This document shows, in pieces, positions 17,998 through 25,632 of a DNA stretch of 64,000 nt (its first letter is position 1; each line of letters starts with the position of its first letter). The notes beneath the pieces were generated by a model. The model had not been told where the DNA came from. It searched no databases and was given only the letters and a program-made list of their open reading frames with translations. This stretch comes from Sphingobacterium daejeonense (GTDB lineage: Bacteria > Bacteroidota > Bacteroidia > Sphingobacteriales > Sphingobacteriaceae): NCBI RefSeq assembly GCF_901472535.1, contig NZ_LR590470.1, positions 4,154,001 to 4,218,000 of the forward strand, read 5' to 3'. The position numbers and the translations under genes were made by a program.

Positions 17998-20499
17998 CTA
18001 CTCCGTTACATACGTCGACACTCTTCCTACCCTACCTTTGTCATCCACTACTGCCAGATTGATTTTGTCTCCGGATTTCACTTGAATTCCTTCAGCAGGA
18101 TATTTATTTGAATTGGAGTTTGGTTCGGTTCCGTCAGTTGTGTAATATATCATAAATCCTGGGTACTCTATATTCGCCTTTAACTTATCTCCCTTTTGAG
18201 TTACCCCTACGGATGGCAATCTATAATTGAATCCATCAGCAATAAGGTCGAGTTTTGGCAATTCATAAATACCGACCTTATTTACAAAATCAGCATAAGT
18301 TTGGTTGAAAGACTTTTCATTGAATTTGGCTTCCGATTCCCATACTCTTTTTGGTGCCCATGCACGTTCGGATAATGCGTACAACCTAGGGAACAACATA
18401 TAGTCCATTCGTTCTGGAGTAAGAACCGTTTCCGCCCAAAGCGCAGCCTTAACACCCAATAAATTAGACTTTCCTTTTTCCGTAAGCCTTACTTTTGAAG
18501 CGATATAATCTTTTTCCAATTTTTTACCTGGATCTGTCAAGCTCATGTTTGAGAAAAAATCCTCAGGCAACAATGAAAATGAGTTGTAAAGATCTGAAAT
18601 TGCCGCCCATTTAAGTCCGGGTTCTCTGAAATCTTTATCCCATACCATATCTAGGTAGAAGTTGGCGGCTGAAATAAAGATAGTTTTATATCCAGCATTG
18701 GCAAGCCTATAAACAAGATCCTCTTGTCCGCCACCAATTACATTTGCCCAAACATCTAAGTACATATTGAGGTGCGACAATTTATCATTTACTACCATCC
18801 CCGACCCTTTGTTCACCATTCCGAATTCTTCCCATCCCTGCATGATTAACCCTTTGGAAGCACAGATTGCATTGATCTTTTCAACATAGAATGGCCATAC
18901 CTCGTAAACGGACTTAAAGCCTTCTTTTTTCATGAGCTCTTGAATAGCAGGAGATTTTTCCCAAGATCCCGCCGGAACTTCATCGCCACCCAAAGAAACT
19001 ACCTTTAGGGTCAAACCAACTTCCTCGTACATCTTCTTGATATCATCCAGAACAACATCTAAAAAGCGATATACAGAAGGCAGCGCAGGATTCATGACAT
19101 TATCATCCCAATATTGTGCAGAACTGTATTCCGACTGATCAGCTGCTTCATACAACAGGAACTCCTCGGCTTCTTTTGCCTTCCCTTCTTTCATCAAACG
19201 ATTATACCTTGTTTCCATGGATTTTATAGCTGCTCGGGCATGTCCGGGAGTTTCAATTTCTGGAATTATCGTTACGTATCTAGAAGCTGCATACTTCAGA
19301 AGGTCTTGAAATTGAGCCTTGGTCAGAAAATGACCTTCCGTAACATTGGTACCTGAACCATAAGCTGGCTGTATGCTCGTGCCATCCTGATAGTAAGGTG
19401 ATCTTTTGGAGCCTATTTCAGTTAATTCTGGAAGTGAAGGAATCTCTAACCTCCAGCCTTCATCATCGATAAAATGTAGGTGAAGCTTATTTATTTTATA
19501 TTGCCCCATGACATCAATATACTTTTTGATGGTATTGATATCCTTAAAATTCCTAGCAATATCCATCATAAAGCCACGATATTCAAACCTTGGTTTATCA
19601 TTTACTTCCACATAAGGAAAAGATACTTCTCCATTCCCTTTCAACTCTTCTGCAGAAAGCATAGACTTTATGGATTGAAGGGCATAGAATGCACCGGCGG
19701 CTTCGGTAGCCTCAATTGTTACCCCTTTCGCGTTAATCTTAAGATTGTATTCCTCAGGACCTAATCCTTTCTTATACAAAACCTTAATAGCAGCATTCTT
19801 TTCATCTTGATTGATAAATGAGTACTGTGTCAATTGTTGGGAAAGTTCCTGAAATGGCTTTAGCGCAAAATTAAAGTGCTCATTGATATAATAACCTACC
19901 TGCTGGGAGAATTTATAGGTGCCTTTTCCCATCATTAAATGCGCAGGTGTAGGAAGGACCAACTGCTCTCCTTTGGTAACTCGATTTGAATTTCTTTCAA
20001 ATAGCTCATTTAGGACCTTATTTTGTTCCTCGACAGAAACCTTTAGAGGATTAACAGTTGGGTGACCAATATTTATTAATTCCCTTGGGTTTGTTCTACT
20101 CTGTAGATAGAATCCATTTGGAGTCAATGAAGTGTGCGTAATAGGATAAGGGGATTTATAATCAATTACCATAGAATCCTGTGCACCTATTTTTGCTTGG
20201 TCAGCAAAATCAATGGAATAAAGATTCCCGTTACGATTGTGAATAGAATATAGTGGAATATTCTGTTCTTCGATTGGATACATAGAATTGAACCAAAGAT
20301 TATAACCTTTCAAATCGACCGGCTGTCCATCATTGTTCTTGATGATTATTTTTAGGGCAATATTATCTTTCGGATTATAATTTTCATTGAAGTCCCACTT
20401 AACTTCTATATTTTTCTGTTGGGCATTCAATTGCATTGCTGCCAACAGAATTCCGCAGATACTTAAGGCTTTAATTAGTTTCATATGATTTGTTTTCAA
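17998..20499 (-). CDS. Beta-N-acetylhexosaminidase, GH20
   Basis: This GH20 enzyme removes terminal beta-linked GlcNAc or GalNAc. The 833-residue protein has a signal peptide (MKLIKALSICGILLAAMQLNAQ, from the second Met), an N-terminal carbohydrate-binding chitobiase/hexosaminidase domain, a GH20b-like domain (GFYLQSRT, KVLYKKGLGPEEY, GAFYALQSIKSML), and the catalytic barrel beginning at FEYRGFMMDIARNF. The catalytic pair is Asp506-Glu507 in SLGGDEVPAG. A C-terminal beta domain (FMIYYTTDGTEPNSNSNKY) looks like a chitobiase/hexosaminidase C-terminal domain. It is likely periplasmic or exported. The stop codon lies within the inverted TAGACATTAGACA repeat. Confidence 0.93.
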   Translation of the reverse strand: MKTNHMKLIKALSICGILLAAMQLNAQQKNIEVKWDFNENYNPKDNIALKIIIKNNDGQPVDLKGYNLWFNSMYPIEEQNIPLYSIHNRNGNLYSIDFADQAKIGAQDSMVIDYKSPYPITHTSLTPNGFYLQSRTNPRELINIGHPTVNPLKVSVEEQNKVLNELFERNSNRVTKGEQLVLPTPAHLMMGKGTYKFSQQVGYYINEHFNFALKPFQELSQQLTQYSFINQDEKNAAIKVLYKKGLGPEEYNLKINAKGVTIEATEAAGAFYALQSIKSMLSAEELKGNGEVSFPYVEVNDKPRFEYRGFMMDIARNFKDINTIKKYIDVMGQYKINKLHLHFIDDEGWRLEIPSLPELTEIGSKRSPYYQDGTSIQPAYGSGTNVTEGHFLTKAQFQDLLKYAASRYVTIIPEIETPGHARAAIKSMETRYNRLMKEGKAKEAEEFLLYEAADQSEYSSAQYWDDNVMNPALPSVYRFLDVVLDDIKKMYEEVGLTLKVVSLGGDEVPAGSWEKSPAIQELMKKEGFKSVYEVWPFYVEKINAICASKGLIMQGWEEFGMVNKGSGMVVNDKLSHLNMYLDVWANVIGGGQEDLVYRLANAGYKTIFISAANFYLDMVWDKDFREPGLKWAAISDLYNSFSLLPEDFFSNMSLTDPGKKLEKDYIASKVRLTEKGKSNLLGVKAALWAETVLTPERMDYMLFPRLYALSERAWAPKRVWESEAKFNEKSFNQTYADFVNKVGIYELPKLDLIADGFNYRLPSVGVTQKGDKLKANIEYPGFMIYYTTDGTEPNSNSNKYPAEGIQVKSGDKINLAVVDDKGRVGRVSTYVTE

Positions 20500-20501
20500 C
20501 C

Positions 20502-20532
20502 TAAAAATAGCATCTTATATGTAAAGCAGCAA
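20502..20532 (-). promoter_or_regulatory. Probable promoter of the GH20 gene
   Basis: On the minus strand TTG is followed after 20 bp by TATTTTTA, one mismatch from TAnnTTTG. It lies back to back with the tRNA-Glu promoter on the other strand. Confidence 0.5.
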
Positions 20533-20548
20533 TTTTTATGAAAAATAT

Positions 20549-20579
20549 TTTGTGATAATAAAAGTAAATTCTATATTTG
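20549..20579 (+). promoter_or_regulatory. Promoter of tRNA-Glu
   Basis: TTTG (20549-20552), a 19-bp spacer and TATATTTG (20572-20579) give a perfect -33/-7 pair. Transcription would start near 20586, just before the tRNA at 20598. Confidence 0.8.
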
Positions 20580-20597
20580 CACACCGGAAAACAAAAC

Positions 20598-20669
20598 GGC
20601 CCGTTCGTCTAGGGGTTAGGACGCAAGATTTTCATTCTTGAAACAGGGGTTCGATTCCCCTACGGGCTA
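20598..20669 (+). tRNA. tRNA-Glu (anticodon TTC)
   Basis: A full cloverleaf is visible. The acceptor stem is ggcccgt/acgggct with one G-U pair, and the D arm is in cgtctaggggttaggacg. The anticodon arm caaga-ttttcat-tcttg exposes TTC. The T arm is ggggttcgattcccc, with discriminator A at 20669. The 3' CCA is not encoded. A terminator follows within 4 bp. Confidence 0.96.
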
Positions 20670-20672
20670 CAG

Positions 20673-20702
20673 AAAAAAGCGAATCAAATGATTCGCTTTT
20701 TT
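20673..20702 (+). terminator. Terminator of tRNA-Glu
   Basis: The stem gcgaatc/gattcgc is flanked by A6 before and T6 after. It can work in both directions. Confidence 0.9.
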
Positions 20703-20731
20703 AGTATTTAGTAGTTAGTATTTAGTATTAA

Positions 20732-20893
20732 GACGACTGCAACCGTGATATCACCAACCTTCTCAATATCAAACTAGCTAAAAAGCGTGGTTTTTATATG
20801 CGACTACTCGATGAGGTCGTTACCCAAGTAGTCGAAAAAGGCTCCCTCCCACCAAAAAACAAACCATCTGCTTTATTTCCACCATTAACTTAA
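20732..20893 (+). pseudogene. Possible remnant of a gene 3' end
   Basis: Directly after an in-frame TAA, 53 codons run open to a TAA at 20891-20893. The translation looks protein-like (NRDITNLLNIKLAKKRGFYM, then RLLDEVVTQVVEKGSLPPKN and PSALFPPLT), with balanced composition and no early Met. Its left edge coincides with the simple TAGTATTTAGTA repeat. I do not recognise the family, and it may be chance. Confidence 0.35.
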
Positions 20894-20979
20894 AGACATT
20901 GGTCAAAGTCTCTGGTTGCTTTGGCATATTACTTTTCCATAAAAACCCATATTTATTTCCATTCTGGTTAAATTTTAAC

Positions 20980-21086
20980 GCATTTCAAGTAATCGTTTTC
21001 ATGAAATTATTATTGAATAGCTTTTAGTGTGCTTTATCTTAAAATTTATATCCAATTTATAATAAAACCATAGATTAACTATCAAC
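20980..21086 (+). repeat. Duplicated susC leader, upstream copy
   Basis: This stretch aligns without gaps to 22306-22412, with 95 of 107 positions identical. The longest exact blocks are around ATTTATATCCAATTTATAAT. Weaker similarity extends upstream to the AAAAACCCAT at 20941 and about 22266. In the downstream copy the repeat ends 3 bp before the susC ATG. Here no susC follows and the GNAT/HTH cassette begins instead. Confidence 0.85.
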
Positions 21087-21103
21087 ATATCAACCTTAAA
21101 TGC

Positions 21104-21124
21104 ATTGGTACGATTTGTACCAAT
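21104..21124. promoter_or_regulatory. Perfect 8-bp inverted repeat, probable operator of the GNAT/HTH pair
   Basis: The arms attggtac and gtaccaat flank a 5-bp spacer (gattt). The palindrome overlaps a possible -33 (TTTG, 21114-21117) that sits 20 bp before TATCTTTA (21138-21145). That position suits repression by the HTH protein of the same operon. Confidence 0.5.
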
Positions 21125-21144
21125 ATATTTCTTTTCGTATCTTT

Positions 21145-21698
21145 ATGGAAACGTTTAAAGCACCGGGATTAAATGACAACGGAAAGAAGGTCAAGATCAT
21201 CAAGATGTCCAGTGCCGAACAAGCGGCTGCCCTGATCAGAAAGGGAAAGTTTGCCGAGATGCCCTCCATGCAACAGGGTTGGCGGTTCAATTTTGACAAG
21301 GAACTCAGAAAGTTGGCCGGTGCTACCGGATATATTCTAGTTGCCGAAGAAACACCGGACATTTCCGAAGGTTGCATGATTTTCACGCTCAACCAAAAGA
21401 TGATACCGTACATGGCCTATCTGGAGGTTGCGCCACATAACAAGGGAGACTCCAAGAAATATGACCGGGTGGCAGGATGCCTGATCGCTTTTGCCTACCG
21501 CCAGAGCGTATTGCAGGGAAAAGAACATTTCAGTGGTATGCTGTTTTTCGACGTGATGGAAGAAAGCGAGGCCGATGCGAAAAGCTGATGGCACTGTATT
21601 CGTCCAAATACCATGCGAAACGGTGGGACGGAACAACCATGGTCATTATGGATGAAGATGGCGAAGCCCTTCTCAGGGAATATCTGCCGGAAGATTAA
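21145..21698 (+). CDS. GNAT-fold acetyltransferase, probable toxin of a GNAT/Xre pair (one indel)
   Basis: After correction this is a protein of about 184 residues. The core YMAYLEVAPHNKG, VAGCLIAFAYRQS and GMLFFDVMEESEADAEKLMALYSSKYHAKR fits the GNAT fold: strand 4, an acetyl-CoA-binding turn and helix, then a C-terminal strand. The frame breaks at GCGAAAAGC. Adding one G at 21579 joins the tail ending LLREYLPED. ATG at 21145 is used; a Met at 21205 is possible if TATCTTTA at 21138 is the -7 element. It precedes an HTH gene by 33 bp, the layout of GNAT/Xre toxin-antitoxin modules. Base composition is visibly more GC-rich than its neighbours, suggesting transfer. The toxin role is inferred. 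Confidence 0.65.
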
Positions 21699-21731
21699 TA
21701 TGACATAAGAAACATCGTAAAAGAGATCGTT

Positions 21732-22241
21732 ATGGACACAAACAAAAAAAACAGGGAAAAGACAGTCGATGTGACTATCCGCCCCAATGACGGTAGCAAG
21801 TGGAGTGCAGAGAAAACAGAGGCCATTACCACTATGGCGAAACTCCGCCACGGCGAACGCAGCAAGGAACGGCTGTTGCAGAATGCTATGGCTGCCGTGC
21901 GTTACAAGATGGAAGATTACGTAAATGACGAAGATGTCATGCCGGAAACCATACTCACCATCGAGGATTTTGTAAAAGACTTTTTGAAAGTATTGGGCCT
22001 TAAGAAAGGTGAGTTTGCTAAGCACATCGATATTGACGACTCCAACCTGAACAAATACTACCGGAACGATAGGCGTTTCAACACGGTACTTGCCCTGAAA
22101 TTTGCACATTTCTTCCATACTCCGGCAGACCTGTGGCTGAAAGTTCAGATCAAGAACGAACTTCTGGAACTGCACAGGGAGCAGGAGGCAACGGAAAAAT
22201 ACAGCAAGTACGATTATAAAAAAGTGTTGCAGATGGCGTAA
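21732..22241 (+). CDS. HTH (Xre/HigA-like) protein, probable antitoxin and repressor
   Basis: This is a 169-residue protein. Residues 1-75 are charged and poor in hydrophobics. Residues of about 80-135 carry a helix-turn-helix of the lambda-repressor type (DFLKVLGLKKGEFAKHIDID, then DSNLNKYYRNDRRFNTVLAL). HTPADLWLKVQIKNELLELH then resembles HigA-type antitoxins, which have PxxWLxLQ in that place. It lies 33 bp after the GNAT gene and probably binds the palindrome at 21104-21124. Like the GNAT gene, it uses GC-rich codons unlike the surrounding PUL genes. Antitoxin function is inferred from pairing and fold. Confidence 0.7.
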   Translation: MDTNKKNREKTVDVTIRPNDGSKWSAEKTEAITTMAKLRHGERSKERLLQNAMAAVRYKMEDYVNDEDVMPETILTIEDFVKDFLKVLGLKKGEFAKHIDIDDSNLNKYYRNDRRFNTVLALKFAHFFHTPADLWLKVQIKNELLELHREQEATEKYSKYDYKKVLQMA

Positions 22242-22305
22242 AGGTCATCTGTAATGTTTTGTACAAAAAAACCCATCACAATTCCCTTTCTGGTTAATTG
22301 TTAAT

Positions 22306-22412
22306 GCATTTCAAGAAATCGTTTTCGTGAAATTTTCATTGAATAGCTTGTATCGTGGTTTATCTTGGAATTTATATCCAATTTATAATAAAACCATATA
22401 TAAACTATCAAC
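22306..22412 (+). repeat. Duplicated susC leader, downstream copy
   Basis: This is the partner of 20980-21086, with 12 mismatches in 107 bp and the same orientation. It ends at ATCAAC, 3 bp before the susC start at 22416, so it should hold the leader and perhaps the promoter of this operon. No clean TAnnTTTG is conserved between the copies; the best candidate is TTTATCTT. Confidence 0.85.
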
Positions 22413-22415
22413 ACA

Positions 22416-25400
22416 ATGAAACTAAATTTCACTCTTTTGCAAAAGGGAGTTCGGCAGCTCAAGCCTAAAGTGAGCTGGTCCCTGCTGCTATCGATTTTCA
22501 TGGCTAGTTCCCAGCAAATTAACGCCTATGAAATTAATTTTGGTGCAACCGAAATTCTTTCCAACAGTGTTCAAGAAACTATCAAAGGAAGGGTTGTGGA
22601 TGAAGAAGGAAATCCGATAACATCAGCAACCATCCAGTTAAAAGGAACCAATATTGGCACAAAATCAGATGCTGAAGGTAATTTTGAATTAGCGAGCGTT
22701 CCAGCCAACTCCGTACTTCAAGTTAGTTCGGTGGGATTTGCTACAAAAGATGTTGCTTTACAGGGCAATGGTTTTTTAGAGATTACTTTACAGAGCTCCT
22801 CGACAGATGTTGAAGAAGTTGTAGTAGTCGGATTCGGTACTCAACGTAAAGAAAACCTAACCGGTGCCGTGTCATCTATTCAAATGTCAGACGTTGTTGG
22901 CAGTAGACCAATTACATCTTTATCATCTGGTTTAGCTGGTCAGGCTCCAGGATTATCGGTTACTCAAGGATCAGGTCGACCAGGAGCGGATGGTGGATCT
23001 CTACGGGTTCGTGGTCAAGGAACGTTGAACAATGCAAACCCATTAGTTGTAATCGATGGAGTTGTTGGCGACATGAACCTGATCAATCCTCAAGATGTAG
23101 AAAGCATCTCCGTTTTGAAGGATGCTGCATCAGCGTCGATCTATGGATCCAGAGCTGCAAATGGTGTTATCTTGATTACTACTAAGAAAGGAAGAAATAA
23201 TGATTTCAAAGTAATTTATAACAATTACTTCTCTTCTCAGAAGCCTTCCAATGTCATGACGATGATTTCCAACTATGCTGATTATATGGAGTTGGTGAAC
23301 GAAGGCTACAAAAATGGTGACGCAAACGCAAAGCCTATCTTTTCCCAAGAAAACATTGATCTGTGGCGAGCCAATGAAAATGGAGATCAATTAATGTATC
23401 CAAATACTGATTGGGTAGAATCATTGTTTCAGAACAAAATATCACAAAACCACAATTTATCCTTTACTGGAGGAAGCGAAAAAATCAAATTCTTCGGCTC
23501 TTACGGGTTATTGGATAATCCTGGTATTGTTGAACAAGCTACATATAAAAGACATACGGGGAGGATAAATCTCGAGGCTGACATAAAACCTTGGCTGACA
23601 TTGGGAACCAATATCAACGGAGTCGTTTCCAAAACCATGATTGGTACTAACCTCATCAATGATGTCTTTTTATATGCTGCTGCGAGCACGCCTGGGATGG
23701 TATTAAGGGCTCCTGATGGTAGATTTGGTTCACCAAACAATCCAGAAGATGATCCACAATCAAATAACATATTACATCGTTTATACGCTCAAAAAGGGGA
23801 TATAAACAAAAATAGGTTTGTCAGCAGATTCTTTGCTAAATTGAGACCTATCAAAGGTTTGAGCATAGAAGGATCTTATACTTATACCTATAATGATGAC
23901 TTTATATATAGCCAACCTGTTTTCAATGACCGTTGGAACTTCTTGACTAATTCCGTTGCAACAGCTGGAACTGGAAGAAGTTCAGTGACCAATCAATCTG
24001 TCAAGACTTACCGTTATTACATGGATGGTATTGCCAAATATGAAAATACTGCAGCAGATAGCCGTCTGAAATACGAAGTTATGGTTGGTGCCAGTCAGGA
24101 ATATTTAAAAGATGGTTGGTTTGCTGCATCAAAATTAGATTTGATAGATCCATCATTAAGTGTATTGAATGCTGCAACAATGGATGCTTCAGCATCAGGG
24201 AACACCACAGACTGGGCTATGCGTTCATTTTTTGGTCGTTTAAACCTCTCCTGGGACGACAAATATTTATTGGAAGCAAACCTGAGGACAGATGGTTCAT
24301 CAAGGTTTATGAGTGGCAAAAGCAGATGGGGAACTTTTCCATCAGCATCGGTGGGCTGGAAAATATCATCTGAAGACTTCTACGATGTAAGCTGGATGCC
24401 TACGCTTAAATTGAGGGCCTCTTATGGATCCTTAGGAAATAATGGGACCGTTGATGATGTGTTTTTTTACAACGGCGGAATCAACAACTACGAATATCAA
24501 ACCTTATATAGTTCAGCGAACTACATCCTGAACAACCAATTATTTGTAGGATTTGCTCAAACCGGTTTAAGCAATAGTCTATTGACTTGGGAGAGCACAA
24601 ATGTGCTAAACTTAGGGTTGGATTTTGATTTATCGAACTATAAATTGAGTGGGTCTGTGGATGTATTTGATAAAACCACAAACAATATCCTGATCAATTT
24701 ACCTGCTCCTATGGTAGTTGGAGATGCATCAATTCCAAGAACAAATGCAGCAAAAGTTAGAAACAGAGGTATAGAAACCAATTTGACCTATCGTGATAAA
24801 ATCGGTGAGAACTTTAACTTTAACGTTAGTGGAAACTTCACTTTTATTGACAACAAAGTCATCAAATTCAAAGGTGATGATCGTTCTATTTCAGGCGCCA
24901 ACTTACTTCAAGAAGGTTATGCCATTAACACCCAATTTATCTTGCTTCATGACAGGATCATCCAAACGGATGCTGATTTACAGTTGGTGGAGGACATGAT
25001 CAAAAACGCACCGGTGGATCCAGAAACTAATCAACAGTTAAATCCATTTGCAGCTTACGGTAAGCCTGAAAAAGGTGATTTGCTATATGTTGACACCAAT
25101 AATGACGGCGTAATCAATGATGAGGACAGAGTCGCTGTAGGTCATGGTACTGCTCCGAGAATTACTTACGGTTTCAATTTGGGATTTGATTACAGAGGTT
25201 TTGACTTCAATGTATTTTTACAAGGAAGTGCTGGAAATAAATTAGTGTATACAGATTTACATTATACTCCAACCGTTCGATGGGGTTACCAGTTGAATCA
25301 AGAGATTGTGGATGGACGATGGACAGAAGGCAGAACGGATGCTACCTATCCAAGACTATTACCATATACCAACACCCGAAACAACATCAACAGTGATTTT

Positions 25401-25622
25401 TGGTTACAAAACAAATCTTATATGCGTATCAAAAACATTCAATTAGGTTATACTTTTCCTAATGAATTAACGCAAAAGATTGCTGTTCAAAATTTACGTG
25501 TATTTGGTTCAATGGAGAACTACTGGACATTTACAAAATACAAAGGATTTGACCCCGAAGTAAATGGAACCAATTATCCGACCATGAAACAAATAGTGTT
25601 TGGAATAGGATTAACCTTCTAA
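22416..25622 (+). CDS. SusC/RagA-family TonB-dependent receptor (uronate PUL)
   Basis: This 1068-residue protein is an outer-membrane glycan importer. A signal region (SWSLLLSIFMASSQQINA) precedes a carboxypeptidase-D-like beta domain at about residues 57-130 (IKGRVVDEEGNPITSATIQL). A TonB-box-like stretch EEVVVVGFGTQRKENLTGAV follows, then the plug with PLVVIDGVVGDMNLINPQDV and SASIYGSRAANGVILITTKKG, and a 22-strand barrel ending VFGIGLTF. Its susD partner starts 10 bp downstream, followed by lyase and hydrolase genes, so it should import oligosaccharides of a uronate-containing glycan. Confidence 0.95.
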   Translation: MKLNFTLLQKGVRQLKPKVSWSLLLSIFMASSQQINAYEINFGATEILSNSVQETIKGRVVDEEGNPITSATIQLKGTNIGTKSDAEGNFELASVPANSVLQVSSVGFATKDVALQGNGFLEITLQSSSTDVEEVVVVGFGTQRKENLTGAVSSIQMSDVVGSRPITSLSSGLAGQAPGLSVTQGSGRPGADGGSLRVRGQGTLNNANPLVVIDGVVGDMNLINPQDVESISVLKDAASASIYGSRAANGVILITTKKGRNNDFKVIYNNYFSSQKPSNVMTMISNYADYMELVNEGYKNGDANAKPIFSQENIDLWRANENGDQLMYPNTDWVESLFQNKISQNHNLSFTGGSEKIKFFGSYGLLDNPGIVEQATYKRHTGRINLEADIKPWLTLGTNINGVVSKTMIGTNLINDVFLYAAASTPGMVLRAPDGRFGSPNNPEDDPQSNNILHRLYAQKGDINKNRFVSRFFAKLRPIKGLSIEGSYTYTYNDDFIYSQPVFNDRWNFLTNSVATAGTGRSSVTNQSVKTYRYYMDGIAKYENTAADSRLKYEVMVGASQEYLKDGWFAASKLDLIDPSLSVLNAATMDASASGNTTDWAMRSFFGRLNLSWDDKYLLEANLRTDGSSRFMSGKSRWGTFPSASVGWKISSEDFYDVSWMPTLKLRASYGSLGNNGTVDDVFFYNGGINNYEYQTLYSSANYILNNQLFVGFAQTGLSNSLLTWESTNVLNLGLDFDLSNYKLSGSVDVFDKTTNNILINLPAPMVVGDASIPRTNAAKVRNRGIETNLTYRDKIGENFNFNVSGNFTFIDNKVIKFKGDDRSISGANLLQEGYAINTQFILLHDRIIQTDADLQLVEDMIKNAPVDPETNQQLNPFAAYGKPEKGDLLYVDTNNDGVINDEDRVAVGHGTAPRITYGFNLGFDYRGFDFNVFLQGSAGNKLVYTDLHYTPTVRWGYQLNQEIVDGRWTEGRTDATYPRLLPYTNTRNNINSDFWLQNKSYMRIKNIQLGYTFPNELTQKIAVQNLRVFGSMENYWTFTKYKGFDPEVNGTNYPTMKQIVFGIGLTF

Positions 25623-25632
25623 ATGATTAAAA

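Larger units (their letters stand above)
20670..21144. other. Gap between tRNA-Glu and the GNAT gene
   Basis: Of these 475 bp the first part holds the tRNA terminator and a simple TAGTATTTAGTAG-type repeat (about 20702-20731). Next comes an open C-terminal-looking reading frame (20732-20893), then the first copy of the duplicated susC leader (20980-21086) and a palindrome before the GNAT gene. No complete gene is seen. Confidence 0.6.

Noticed and set aside
20598..20731. tRNA-Glu as an integration site for the GNAT/HTH cassette
   Set aside because: No copy of the tRNA 3' end was found at the far side of the cassette, and no integrase is present. Leader recombination explains the arrangement better.
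20701..20731. Insertion-sequence terminal repeat
   Set aside because: The TAGTATTTAGTA stretch is a simple repeat without an inverted partner or transposase.
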